A stretch of 64,000 nt of DNA from Rhodoblastus sp963703385. GTDB lineage: Bacteria > Pseudomonadota > Alphaproteobacteria > Rhizobiales > Beijerinckiaceae. Under the pieces are notes generated by a model. The model did not search any database, was not told where the DNA came from, and worked only from the letters and a program-made list of their open reading frames with translations. The stretch lies in the NCBI GenBank assembly GCA_963703385.1, contig OY969816.1, positions 2,418,001-2,482,000 on the forward strand, given 5' to 3'. This document shows, piece by piece, positions 9,757 through 18,021 of the stretch. Within the stretch, counting starts at the first letter, position 1; each line of letters begins with the position of its first letter. Made by a program: the position numbers and the translations under genes.

Positions 9757-9881
9757 ACATCACTTGATCGCCGCTTTGTGGGGCGCGTCATGCCGAATGC
9801 GGATATGAGTAGTTTCCGAGCCTGCGTCGCTTCGCGGGGGGGGGGGTATGCTTCAGCAGTCAAAAAATCTTCCGCGGCGCC
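9757..9881. repeat. promoter-region duplicate, copy 2
   Basis: About 125 bp matching 6861-6984 over nearly its full length, including box and -10. Here it sits directly upstream of a response regulator gene, within the 435-bp gene-free stretch 9486-9920. Confidence 0.7.
9806..9852 (+). promoter_or_regulatory. FixJ-like box and -10 for the response regulator
   Basis: TGAGTAGTTTCCGA (9806-9819), CCTG, then TATGCT (9847-9852). The start codon at 9921 is about 65 nt beyond the predicted start of transcription. Confidence 0.7.
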
Positions 9882-9920
9882 GATGAACGACGAGGCGCCG
9901 GCTGGCGTGGGCGGAGCGCC

Positions 9921-10301
9921 ATGAGGATTCATCCAGTGAAAAAGCTCCGCGTGATGATCGTGGAAGACGACAGCATTATCGCCGGCCTGCTCGCCGAACT
10001 GATCGAGGCGCTCGGCCATGAGGTTTGCGCCAGCGAATCGAGCGAGAGCGGGGCGGTCGCCGCCGCCCGCAGGTCCAGGCCGGACCTGATGATCGTCGAT
10101 GCGCATTTGCAGCAGGGGAGCGGCATCGGCGCGGTCGATGCGATCACCGGCGACGGTCACATTCCGCATATTTACGTCACCGGCGACGCCAAGGCCGTCA
10201 GGACGCTCAAGCCAGATGCGACCGTGATGCAGAAGCCCTATTTCGAACTCGATCTGGTGCTCGCCATCCAGTCCGCGCTGACCACGGCCCCGGCCCCCTG
10301 A
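9921..10301 (+). CDS. single-domain response regulator
   Basis: 126 residues consisting of a receiver domain only: acidic pair VEDDS near residue 16, phosphoacceptor Asp in LMIVDAHL (about residue 55), YVTGD with the conserved Thr, and Lys in QKPYFEL. No output domain follows. Such proteins relay phosphate or act by protein contact. It lies under its own FixJ-like promoter, so it could be a feedback or phosphate-sink partner of a FixJ-type kinase; that link is inference. Confidence 0.85.
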   Translation: MRIHPVKKLRVMIVEDDSIIAGLLAELIEALGHEVCASESSESGAVAAARRSRPDLMIVDAHLQQGSGIGAVDAITGDGHIPHIYVTGDAKAVRTLKPDATVMQKPYFELDLVLAIQSALTTAPAP

Positions 10302-10334
10302 ACGCGAGCGGTTTTTCGCCTGGCGCGGGCGGCA

Positions 10335-10380
10335 TGAGTAATTTCCGACGCTTCCGACCCCACCATCAGTCGCCTAGCGT
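10335..10380 (+). promoter_or_regulatory. FixJ-like box and -10 for dps
   Basis: TGAGTAATTTCCGA (10335-10348) and TAGCGT (10375-10380) at offset 32, about 100 nt before the dps start. Confidence 0.65.
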
Positions 10381-10479
10381 CCGACGTCATCGAGAGGTTC
10401 TCGTCGCTGCCCCTTTCCGAGCGTCGATCGGCGCCGATCACGGAGCCGCCGCCTCTCCCCTCAACCTGGAGGCCCTGCC

Positions 10480-10959
10480 ATGCAGCCGACACACAACACT
10501 TTATCGGAAAACATCCGCGCTCAATCCGTTGGGCTCCTGAACAAGCATTTGGCGGCGGCGATCGATCTCCAGGCGCAAATGAAACAGGCCCATTGGAACG
10601 TGCGCGGGCCGGGATTCATCGCCATTCACACCCTGTTCGACAAAGTGGCCACCGAGGCCGCCGGCTATGCCGATCTCATCGCCGAGCGCGCCGGCGGCTT
10701 GGGCGGGACCGCGCAGGGAACCGTGCAGAACGCGGCGGAGCGCACCTTTCTCACGCGCTATCCGTTCGGAATCGCCAATGAAAAGGACCATGTCTTCGCC
10801 GTTTCGGGCGCCCTTGCGGCCTTCGGCGAATCGACGCGCGACGCCATCACCGAGGCGGCGACTTACGGCGACCCGGAAACAGCCGATTTGTTCACCGAGA
10901 TTTCGCGGGGCGTCGATCAGCAGCTCTGGCTCGTTGAATCCCATATGGAGCCGCAATGA
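10480..10959 (+). CDS. dps: Dps ferritin-like DNA-protection protein
   Basis: 159 residues, normal for Dps. The ferroxidase-site signature is present as QMKQAHWNVRGPGFIAIH followed by LFDKVATEAAGYADLIAERA. Dps dodecamers bind DNA and oxidise Fe(II) with peroxide, protecting the chromosome in starvation and oxidative stress. The start is preceded by GGAGG (CTGGAGGCCCTGCC). It is monocistronic as far as I can see and has its own FixJ-like promoter. Confidence 0.9.
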   Translation: MQPTHNTLSENIRAQSVGLLNKHLAAAIDLQAQMKQAHWNVRGPGFIAIHTLFDKVATEAAGYADLIAERAGGLGGTAQGTVQNAAERTFLTRYPFGIANEKDHVFAVSGALAAFGESTRDAITEAATYGDPETADLFTEISRGVDQQLWLVESHMEPQ

Positions 10960-11226
10960 ACGGGGGCCGGTCAACCAAGCCGCGATTTGAACTCTCGACG
11001 GGGCGCTTGGGGAGCGTCGCCGTGGTGCGGTTTCAATTTGCGCTTTCGCGCGAGTGCGGCGCCTCATCGGAAGTCGAGGCGCAAATCGCCGCCTGGGTGA
11101 ATGAAGGTGGCGCCGGAGGTGAAGCAAGACGATGAGGGCGCGTCGAATCCGAGCGCTTGGACGAAGCGAGGCAAAACAAATACCGCGCCCGCGAATTGTC
11201 TTCGCGGATACGTCTTTCGCGTTCGG

Positions 11227-11358
11227 CCTTCCGGTGTCGACGACCAGCCAGCGCACGAGCCATGTCCTGTCGTCGAACAGGAAATCGGCGATGTTTCCGA
11301 TCGTGCCGTCTTTCGCCTCTATGGCGTAGCCCTTAAGGGTCGATCCGAGCTTGAGCAT
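11227..11358 (-). pseudogene. PRC-barrel protein remnant
   Basis: The first 44 codons after the ATG at 11358 read as a PRC-barrel N-terminus (MLKLGSTLKGYAIEAKDG, then FLFDDRTWLVRWLVVDTG). After that the reading frame continues into unrelated, low-complexity sequence and the rest of the barrel is missing. I read it as a truncated gene. The neighbouring stretches 10960-11226 and 11359-11490 hold nothing else I can support. Confidence 0.6.
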
Positions 11359-11490
11359 TGTCCAGACCCTGGTTTCTGCATATCTTTCGTTCGTCGAACA
11401 ACAGGCGCCGGCACTCCGACGACGCCAGGCTCAGACACTACGCGGCGAAAAAATCGCCACCATTTCTCGGCGACGCGGCCAAAAGTCCCG

Positions 11491-12555
11491 TCAGGCCACG
11501 ATGATCACCTTCAGCGCCTTGGTCTCGGCGGCGTTTGCGAAGGTCTCATAGGCCTGGACGATATTTTCGAGCTTGAAGCGGTGCGTGATCAGCAGCTTCG
11601 GGTCGATCTTCTTGGCCTTGAAGACCTTGAGCAGCATAGGCGTGCTGGCGGTGTCCACGAGGCGCGTGGTGATGCTGATGTTGCGATCCCACAATCGTTC
11701 CAGATGGAGCGCCACCGGCGCGCCATGCACGCCGATATTGGCGATCACGCCGCCCGCCGCGACGATCTGTTCGCAGAGTTCGAAGGTCGCAGGAACGCCC
11801 ACCGCTTCGATGGCGGTGTCGACGCCGCGGTCGCCAGTCAGTTTCATCAGCGCATCGACCGCCTTGCCGTCGCTGCTGTTGATGGTTTGGGTCGCGCCGA
11901 AACGCCTGGCGATTTCAAGCCGGTTGTCGTCGAGGTCGATCATGATGATCTCGCCTGGCGAATAAAACTGGGCCGTGAGGAGCGCGGCGAGTCCAACTGG
12001 TCCGGCGCCGACGATCGCTAGTGTGGAGCCGGGCTGTACCTTGCCGTTGAGCACGCCACATTCGAAGCCGGTCGGCAGGATGTCGCTTAGCATTGTCAGC
12101 GCTTCTTCGTCGGCGCCGTCGGGAATCGGATAGAGGCTGGTGTCGGCGTGAGGAGTGCGCACGAACTCCGCCTGCGTCCCGTCGATCGTGTTGCCGAGAA
12201 TCCAGCCGCCGGTTGTGCAGTGCGAGAACATGCCTTTGCGGCAGTATTCACATTTACCGCAGGCGCTGACGCAGGAGATGAGAACCCGGTCGCCTGGCTT
12301 GAAAGCGGTTACTGCGGAGCCGACGTTTTCAACAATTCCGACGCCTTCGTGGCCGAGGATACGACCGGGTTAGCAGGTCGGCAGGTCGCCCTTGAGGATG
12401 TGCAGATCAGTGCCGCAGATGGTCGTCCTGGTGATCCGGACGATAGCATCAGTCGGCGCCGCGATCTCCGGCTTAGCGTGGTCCTCGAACGTCTTCTTCC
12501 CGGGCCCATGATAGACAAGAGCCTTCATCGTGGAAGGATTGGTCATCGTGTTCAT
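11491..12555 (-). pseudogene. zinc-dependent alcohol dehydrogenase with internal stop
   Basis: A complete medium-chain dehydrogenase reading of about 354 codons from ATG 12555 (or 12528, MKALVYHGPGKK). It has the catalytic zinc region CGTDLHILKGD and GHEGVG, the structural-zinc cysteines in SCVSACGKCEYC, and the Rossmann motif GAGPVGLAA. One codon is TAA at 12373-12375, between PTC and PGRILGHEG, where relatives carry Lys (CKPGRILGHEG), so a single base change explains it. Unless the stop is a sequence error, the product is truncated at about 60 residues. The FixJ-like promoter at 12629-12674 faces it. Confidence 0.8.
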
Positions 12556-12628
12556 CGCCAGCGCCTCGGTGGTTGGGATTTGTGGCCGAACGGGAATCAG
12601 GGCCCGATGTCGTCGATCCATGGCGGCA

Positions 12629-12674
12629 AACCTGCGCCGGACGGCGGGCACCCGACAGCCTCGGAAACTACTCA
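12629..12674 (-). promoter_or_regulatory. FixJ-like box and -10 for the alcohol dehydrogenase
   Basis: Minus-strand TGAGTAGTTTCCGA (12661-12674), GCTG, and CAGGTT (12629-12634) at offset 32. The gene begins about 75 nt beyond. Confidence 0.6.
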
Positions 12675-12777
12675 GGGAAAATATCACTACCGTTTTTCGG
12701 CTTTTGCAGGGCATCCTGATCAGGACGGGCGACGCCTGACGACATGTAATGCCCCCGACGGAGGTGGCGGAGGGCCA

Positions 12778-13671
12778 ATGAAAGACCCATACGAAATTCT
12801 CAAGGTCGCGCGGGACGCCAAGCCGGCGGATATCCGCAAGGCCTACCATAAGCTGGCCAAGAAACTGCACCCCGATCTCAATCCTGGCGACAAGGACGCG
12901 GAGAGCCGCTTCAAGGAGGTCGCCGGCGCCTACGACCTGCTATCGGACCCGGAAAAACGGCGGCGGTTTGACATGGGCGAGATCGACGCGTCCGGCGCGG
13001 AGAAGCCGCCTGAACGATATTACCGGGATTACGCGGCGCAAGCCGGCGCCGGGCATGCTTACGAGAACCAGTCCGGCTATGCGGATTTTCTCGATACCGA
13101 CGACTTCCTCGCGGAAATATTGAGGAGGCAGGCGCGGCAGGCGCGCGGATCGGACGCGCGCTACCGCCTGTCGGTGGCTTTTCTCGACGCCGTCAATGGA
13201 ACGACCAAGCGGATCAACCTGCCGGAAGGCGGGTCGCTCGACGTCGTCATTCCGCCTGGTCTCCATGAAGGGCAGGTTCTGCGATTGCGCGGCAAGGGCG
13301 GCGTCGCGCCAGGCGAAGGCGAAGCCGGCGACGCGTTGGTGGAGATTTCGATCAACCTGCACCCGTTCTTTTCCCGACACGGCGACAATATTCATCTCGA
13401 TCTTCCGGTCACCTTCGCCGAAGCCGTCCTCGGCGCCCAGATCAAGACGCCGACACCGACCGGTCCGGTCATGCTGACAATGCCGAAGGGATCGAATACG
13501 GGCTCGGTTCTCCGGCTGAAAGGAAAGGGCGTTCCCCGGCGCGACGGGCGCGGCGACCTCCTGATCAAACTCAAGATTATGGCGCCGACGGAGCCAAACA
13601 CCGAACTGGAGGCCTTTCTCGCCGCCTGGACGCCCGCCAATTACGATCCGCGCCGAGACATGCAGCCATGA
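12778..13671 (+). CDS. cbpA: DnaJ-class co-chaperone (CbpA-like)
   Basis: 297 residues. An N-terminal J domain (KDPYEILKVARDAKPADIRK, then HKLAKKLHPDLNPG with the invariant HPD) is followed by a short linker and two C-terminal substrate-binding domains (LPEGGSLDVVIPPGLHEGQV; LPVTFAEAVLGAQIKTPT; MPKGSNTGSVLRLKGKG). There is no zinc-finger CxxCxGxG domain, so it is CbpA-type, a partner of DnaK. The ATG at 12778 follows GGAGGTGGCGGAGG. Its last codons overlap the start of the cbpM-like gene, which fits the usual cbpA-cbpM pair. Confidence 0.88.
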   Translation: MKDPYEILKVARDAKPADIRKAYHKLAKKLHPDLNPGDKDAESRFKEVAGAYDLLSDPEKRRRFDMGEIDASGAEKPPERYYRDYAAQAGAGHAYENQSGYADFLDTDDFLAEILRRQARQARGSDARYRLSVAFLDAVNGTTKRINLPEGGSLDVVIPPGLHEGQVLRLRGKGGVAPGEGEAGDALVEISINLHPFFSRHGDNIHLDLPVTFAEAVLGAQIKTPTPTGPVMLTMPKGSNTGSVLRLKGKGVPRRDGRGDLLIKLKIMAPTEPNTELEAFLAAWTPANYDPRRDMQP

Positions 13672-13949
13672 TCATCACCAAGCTGGAATTTATTGAACGC
13701 GCCAAAATCGACCCTCCGACGCTGGCAGTCTGGATCGAAGAAGAATGGTTGATTCCATGCCAAACGGCGCAAGAACCGGTCTTTTCAGAAGCGGATCTGG
13801 CGCGTGCGAAATTGATCCGCGACCTGATCGACGACATGGGCGTCAACGCCGAGGGCGTCGGCGTGGTCCTGCACCTGCTGGACCAGCTTCACGGCTTGCG
13901 CAAGGCGATGGCGGAAGTTCTTACGGCGCATCACCGGCAATCCGAATAA
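13668..13949 (+). CDS. cbpM: CbpM-like MerR-fold modulator
   Basis: 93 residues beginning inside the ATGA overlap with the DnaJ-class gene. The helix-turn-helix-like N-terminus (TKLEFIERAKIDPPTLAVWI, then EEEWLIPC) and the helical tail (ARAKLIRDLIDDMGVNAEGV) match CbpM, which binds the J domain of CbpA and restrains it. Gene order and overlap support the assignment. No DNA-binding role is implied. Confidence 0.82.
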   Translation: MIITKLEFIERAKIDPPTLAVWIEEEWLIPCQTAQEPVFSEADLARAKLIRDLIDDMGVNAEGVGVVLHLLDQLHGLRKAMAEVLTAHHRQSE

Positions 13950-14037
13950 TCCGCTGGGCCATTCGGGACCGAGGACCAAGGTGGTGCGTGAGGACGAGAG
14001 CATTTCGCGGCGAGGCGGGACTGGCGCGCGGGAACGT

Positions 14038-14472
14038 TCAGATTCCCGGCTCTTCCCGCTCCTCGAAGCCGCGACAGGATTGATCGAAGGCGGAAAGCGC
14101 GTCTTCCAGATAATCCGGCAACAAGGGAATCCCCAGCAGATATCTGGCGATGTCGCCCTCGCGCCGCTCGCGGGCCAGTTTGAGCGCCACGCGCCAGTCG
14201 GAACCCTCGAAATCGCCGCGGCCTATCCAGACCAGTGCAACAAGCGCGTCACGTTCGCCGGCATCGAGACCCTCGATGAACTCGACCAACTCCAACCGCG
14301 CCGGCCGATCGCCGGCGTCGGTCAGAACGACGGCAAAGCCGTCGTCGGTCGGGTTGGAATCGTCGCGTTCGGCGCCGACGTCCTCAGACAGCAGCTCACG
14401 CGATTTCGCCACCACGAAACAGACTTTGTCCGTGTTGATTTCCGGCATTTCGGGTTCGTTTTCACGCAGCAT
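14038..14472 (-). CDS. DUF3775 family protein
   Basis: 144 residues from ATG 14472; a start at 14448 (MPEINTDKVCFVV) is equally possible and may be closer to the family norm. The sequence has the DUF3775 pattern: INTDKVCFVVAKSRELLS near the start, an acidic segment with NPTDDG, then FIEGLDAGERDALVALVWIG. Function is unknown; the family is common in Alphaproteobacteria. The FixJ-like promoter at 14649-14693 faces it. Confidence 0.75.
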   Translation of the reverse strand: MLRENEPEMPEINTDKVCFVVAKSRELLSEDVGAERDDSNPTDDGFAVVLTDAGDRPARLELVEFIEGLDAGERDALVALVWIGRGDFEGSDWRVALKLARERREGDIARYLLGIPLLPDYLEDALSAFDQSCRGFEEREEPGI

Positions 14473-14648
14473 CTTGTTCAGCTTTCCGATGGCCGCCCCA
14501 CGCTTCGAACAAAAGCGCGGCGACCGCGACGGTCGTCGCGGCGAAGTTCGGCGCCGCGACGCGGCGTCGCCTTGGGATTGCGCTCGGCCACAACCGGCGA
14601 AAGGCGATGCGCGGCAATGGGGAGGCTTCGTGCGTCGGGGCTGAAGGC

Positions 14649-14693
14649 AGCTTAGACCCGCCCCTTCGTCGTGGCAGGATCGGAAACTACTCA
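14649..14693 (-). promoter_or_regulatory. FixJ-like box and -10 for the DUF3775 gene
   Basis: Minus-strand TGAGTAGTTTCCGA (14680-14693), CCTG and TAAGCT (14649-14654). Consensus box and strong -10. It lies in the gene-free stretch 14473-15064, which also holds a plus-strand copy 70 bp away. Confidence 0.7.
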
Positions 14694-14762
14694 GGCCGAT
14701 AACAACGCGTGCGGCGGCGCGCCCGCCGTCGCCGAAGCCGCCGCTTCGAAGGACAAGCGCCG

Positions 14763-14808
14763 TGAGTACATTCCGAGGCTGTCCTCCATCGCCGCCGTGG
14801 CGCCTGAT
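14763..14808 (+). promoter_or_regulatory. FixJ-like box upstream of the DUF1003 gene
   Basis: TGAGTACATTCCGA (14763-14776), GCTG, and a weak -10 (CCTGAT, 14803-14808). It diverges from the box at 14680-14693. The next plus-strand gene is 257 bp away. Confidence 0.5.
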
Positions 14809-15064
14809 CCGGCCTTGGCGCGTCATGATTTTGCGTTCTTCCGCCACATCGACCGGAAGCGCCCCGGCCGCGAAGGTGTTTTCATGCGCCGGTCGTTGTC
14901 GGCGGCGCAGTCATTTGGCCCATCGTCGTTGCTCAAATATGTCGGCGGGAACGGGACGAGCGCGACCAACCCGTCGGGGGAAATGGTGACGATCCCGTCG
15001 GGGACTTCCGGTCCAACGATATGAAAAGGAAAGCGCATGCTCGATCTCGCGACGAGGACTGACT

Positions 15065-15607
15065 GTGGCTGAATTGAAAGGCGCGCCGCGGATATTTACC
15101 GTCCACATCGACGAGACCATCTCGTCGATTGCGAAGCTTCGCGCCGAGCATCGGGAGAATGCGACGCCGATTCAACGCAGCGTCGACCGCGTCGCGAAAT
15201 TTCTTGGCAGGCCCCGGTTCATCGCCTCGATCGGCTTTCTTGTCCTCGGCTGGATCGCCCTGAATATGATGTTGATCGCGCTGGGCTTTCGCGCAATCGA
15301 TCCGCCGCCTTTCACATGGCTGGCCGAAGCGGTTTCGCTGGTCTCCTTGTGCATGGTCGTCCTGATCCTGGTCGCGCAGGAACGCGAGGACGAATTGGGC
15401 CAACAGCGGGAAATGCTCATTCTGGAGCTGGCGATCCTGAGCGAGCAAAAGATCGCGAAGGTCATCCAGCTTCTGGAACAATCGCGTCGCGACGACCCAA
15501 ACATTCGCGATCGGCTCGACCCGGAAGCTGAAACCATGGGTCAAGCCCTCGACATGCGATCCGTACTCAGCGCCATCACGGAAAAGCCGGCGTCCCGGCC
15601 GAGATGA
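15065..15607 (+). CDS. DUF1003 membrane protein
   Basis: 180 residues starting at GTG 15065. Two membrane segments are plain (FIASIGFLVLGWIALNMMLI, about residues 52-72, and AVSLVSLCMVVLILVAQ, about 88-104), separated by PPPFTWL. They are followed by a helical, charged tail with EREDELGQQREMLILELAIL. This is the layout of DUF1003 proteins, inner-membrane proteins of unknown function. An upstream ATG at 15037 is out of frame. A His-rich gene follows 131 bp later. Confidence 0.8.
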   Translation: MAELKGAPRIFTVHIDETISSIAKLRAEHRENATPIQRSVDRVAKFLGRPRFIASIGFLVLGWIALNMMLIALGFRAIDPPPFTWLAEAVSLVSLCMVVLILVAQEREDELGQQREMLILELAILSEQKIAKVIQLLEQSRRDDPNIRDRLDPEAETMGQALDMRSVLSAITEKPASRPR

Positions 15608-15738
15608 AAAGCTTACGGATGAAAGGAGCCAACGACGACGAAGGACATTTTCGAACCATTGGCGCTCGAAAGCGTTTCCAGCGCCGACCCTGAACGTTCT
15701 TCCCGCGCCGGGCGGAACAACTCTCGAAAGGAAACCCA

Positions 15739-15942
15739 ATGTTAAAGACATTTTTTGCCGCCGCCCTTCTGACCTCCGCGCTCGCTTTTGCGCCGTTCGC
15801 CGCTTCGGCCGAGCCCGCGCCGGCGGCCGAGCCGATGCCGACGCCGATGGAGCATCACCACCATCACGGTGATCGCGACCATCATCATCACCACCACCAT
15901 CATCATCATCACCACCATGATGACGATCGTGGCCACGACTAA
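15739..15942 (+). CDS. short secreted His-rich protein
   Basis: 67 residues: a signal peptide (residues 1-25, ending AASA), an Ala/Pro linker (EPAPAAEPMPTPM) and a tail with two runs of histidine (5 and 13 in a row) ending DDDRGHD. AAAGGAAACCC precedes the ATG. The composition implies periplasmic binding of Ni, Zn or Cu, which is inference. It is the smallest of the His-rich secreted proteins in the window. Confidence 0.7.
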   Translation: MLKTFFAAALLTSALAFAPFAASAEPAPAAEPMPTPMEHHHHHGDRDHHHHHHHHHHHHHDDDRGHD

Positions 15943-15959
15943 CTCGGCGTTCAACGGGG

Positions 15960-15983
15960 ACCGCGGCTTTTGCCCGCGGTTTC
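15960..15983 (+). terminator. possible terminator hairpin
   Basis: ACCGCGG and CCGCGGT pair around a 7-nt loop, followed by only TTTCC. It lies 17 bp after the His-rich gene, so position is right but the U-tract is short. Confidence 0.4.
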
Positions 15984-16013
15984 CGCCGATAGCCAGAAGG
16001 CAGGAACAAATCC

Positions 16014-16409
16014 ATGACCGAACACAATCATAGCGTCATATGGATCGATCATCGCGAGGCCCGCGTCTTTCATTTCAGCGCGGACGAAGCGGATCGCCTT
16101 GTCATGCGACCGGACGATCCGCATGTTCATATTCATCACAAGGCCAACGCCATCGGCAGCGGCCATTCGCCGGAGGACAAGGCCTTTCTTTCGGCCGTCG
16201 TCGACGCGATCGGCGGATCGAAGGCGATCTTGATCACCGGCCCCGGCGTGGCGAAAACGGCGCTGGTCAAACATATCGCGCGCTACGCTCCGACGATGAT
16301 GGCCCATGTCGCCGGGATCGAGACCGTCGATCATCCGACCGACGGCGTTCTCCTCGCTCATGCCCGCGCTTATTTCAAGGCGGCTGACCTGATGACGGCC
16401 CAGAAGTGA
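16014..16409 (+). CDS. eRF1-domain-2/translational-machinery-like protein
   Basis: 131 residues, soluble. It reads VIWIDHREARVFHFSADEAD near the start and ILITGPGVAKTALVKHIARY later, which resembles the small proteobacterial proteins annotated as translational machinery (related to eRF1/Pelota domain 2). GPG in the middle is reminiscent but not diagnostic. Many histidines occur in the segment HVHIHHKANAIGSGH. GAAGGCAGGAAC serves as ribosome site. Function is not established. Confidence 0.55.
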   Translation: MTEHNHSVIWIDHREARVFHFSADEADRLVMRPDDPHVHIHHKANAIGSGHSPEDKAFLSAVVDAIGGSKAILITGPGVAKTALVKHIARYAPTMMAHVAGIETVDHPTDGVLLAHARAYFKAADLMTAQK

Positions 16410-16446
16410 CGTGGCGCCCTTGCGAAACCTTGGATGAAACGGGGCG

Positions 16447-16492
16447 TCAGGAGCTTCCGACGCTGTTTGACCGGATCGGCGCTGGCTAATGT
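16447..16492 (+). promoter_or_regulatory. degenerate, orphan FixJ-like promoter copy
   Basis: GTCAGGAGCTTCCGA aligns with the box, and TAATGT (16487-16492) sits exactly 32 nt from TTCCGA. About 90 bp here matches the otsB promoter at 21974-22064. No plus-strand gene follows; the next gene is on the minus strand. Confidence 0.45.
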
Positions 16493-16745
16493 CGCTCTCA
16501 GCGCGCAGCGCCCCTGCATGTCCGGCGCCGGGAGATCATTATTGCGACGGCGACTTCATTTTACGGCGTCACGTTGATCCAGAAACCTATTTCGAGCGCG
16601 ATCTCGCATTCGCCATCCAGCGCGCGCCTCACCGCGCCGAGGCGCCGTGAGCCCGGACAAGGCTTCGCGCCGACCGATGTTTCCATCTCGGGCGGCGCGC
16701 AAATTTTCGACGTGAGGCTTCTGTCAGGCGCTTGCCGCGCCCGAC

Positions 16746-16982
16746 TCACGATCCCCAATTGTAATGATGATAGTGGTGATGATGATAGTAGCGACCGCGA
16801 TGCGGAATGCCCATGACGTTGGACACGCCCGGGCCTACGATCGCGCCGCCGACGCCGCCGGCGACGGCTCCGACCGGTCCTGCGATTGCGCCGCCCGTCA
16901 CGGCACCGACGCCAGCGCCGCCAAGGCGTTCGCCCGTGGTGGAACAGGCCGCGAGGCTCAGCACCGCAAGACCCGTAATCAA
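16746..16982 (-). CDS. glycine-zipper lipoprotein with His/Tyr tail
   Basis: 78 residues if started at TTG 16982. A lipobox (LAVLSLAAC) gives a lipid-anchored Cys near residue 12, followed by a glycine zipper (GAGVGAVTGGAIAGPVGAVA) and a tail rich in His and Tyr. An in-frame TAA lies three codons before the TTG, and the good ribosome site (AAGGAGG) is too far upstream, so the original start may have been damaged. It belongs to the local glycine-zipper/His-tail family (18810, 43740, 49196). Confidence 0.65.
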   Translation of the reverse strand: MITGLAVLSLAACSTTGERLGGAGVGAVTGGAIAGPVGAVAGGVGGAIVGPGVSNVMGIPHRGRYYHHHHYHHYNWGS

Positions 16983-17219
16983 CAGATGGCGTTAGGGAAT
17001 TTTCGTTTTGCCCCTCCTTCGTCATCGGCGGTCGTTCCCCGCGTCGATGACGCTGCCGGAAAGCGCATGAGTTCACCAGCTTGAAGAACAAGTCGGTCCG
17101 CTCCCGTTCCGCCAAAGCCAAACATCGCCCGGAGATGACAACAGCATTGGCAAGGCCAATTGTTTGTCGGCCGGGTGATATTTCACATGGTCAGCTTTAC
17201 CGGAGCCTTAGCGGCAAAT

Positions 17220-17233
17220 TCGGAAAATATTCA
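17220..17233 (-). promoter_or_regulatory. FixJ-like box for the glycine-zipper lipoprotein
   Basis: Minus-strand TGAATATTTTCCGA, two changes from consensus. No clear -10 at offset 32; TAAAGC lies a few bases early (17194-17199). The 437-bp stretch 16983-17419 holds this and a plus-strand copy, nothing else. Confidence 0.45.
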
Positions 17234-17286
17234 TGCCTTGCGTTCCGGACCCTCCCGACAATGATGGCGCCTTCGGCGCCGTAAGT

Positions 17287-17332
17287 TGAGTAGTTTCCGA
17301 TCCTGTCCGCGACGGATCGCGGTCGTTACCGT
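17287..17332 (+). promoter_or_regulatory. FixJ-like box and -10 for the 17420 gene cluster
   Basis: TGAGTAGTTTCCGA (17287-17300), CCTG, and TACCGT (17327-17332) at offset 32. It drives the cluster 17420-19223. Confidence 0.7.
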
Positions 17333-17419
17333 TCGCTTCGTTGGCGGCGGATCGAAATTCGCCTTCCCTTCGCCGTTCCAGCCCATGTCTGATTCCGGCT
17401 CGTTCCGAAAGGACGTTAA

Positions 17420-17980
17420 ATGCGAAAGTCCGAAACAATCGTCGCTGTGTTCGCCGAGCATCAGGCGGCGGAACTGGCGATCAAGAAACTCGCGGCAAGC
17501 GGCTTCGACATCAAGGACCTCAGCCTTGTCGGCAAGGGATACCATACCGACGAGAAAGTCGTCGGTTTTTACAACATCGGCGATCGCGTCAAATTCTGGG
17601 GCTCACGGGGCGCCTTCTGGGGCGGCTTCTGGGGCCTGTTCTTCGGCGGACTGTTCCTGACCGTCCCGCTTGTTGGGCATGTCGTCGTGCTTGGCTACCT
17701 GGCCGCCGTCCTGATTTCGGGCGTCGAAAACGCCGCGCTGGTCGGGGGGCTCAGCGCGATCGGCGCCGCGCTCTATAGTATCGGCATCCCCAAGGACAGC
17801 ATCCTGCAATACGAAACCGACGTGACAGCCGACAGTTTTCTGGTGATGGCGCGCGGAACACAGGAAGACATCGCGCGCGCAAAAGAAATCCTGCGCCGGA
17901 TCAATCCCGCTCGGCTCGACACTCATCCTGGCGTCGAGGCGGCGACGCCCGCGGAGCAGCGCGTCGCCGCAACAGGCTGA
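17420..17980 (+). CDS. general-stress (YflT/17M-like) membrane protein
   Basis: 186 residues. The N-terminal part (ETIVAVFAEHQAAELAIKKL, then AASGFDIKDLSLVGKGYH) is the general-stress-protein 17M/YflT-like domain. It is followed by a hydrophobic glycine-rich middle (FWGGFWGLFFGGLFLTVPLV and a second segment) and a soluble end resembling the same fold (TADSFLVMARGTQEDIARAK). It probably sits in the inner membrane. AAAGGACG precedes the start. It heads a plus-strand cluster of four small stress genes. Confidence 0.75.
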   Translation: MRKSETIVAVFAEHQAAELAIKKLAASGFDIKDLSLVGKGYHTDEKVVGFYNIGDRVKFWGSRGAFWGGFWGLFFGGLFLTVPLVGHVVVLGYLAAVLISGVENAALVGGLSAIGAALYSIGIPKDSILQYETDVTADSFLVMARGTQEDIARAKEILRRINPARLDTHPGVEAATPAEQRVAATG

Positions 17981-18021
17981 GCGCCGCGACCCGATCGACA
18001 CCCAACAAAAGGAAATTCGCC

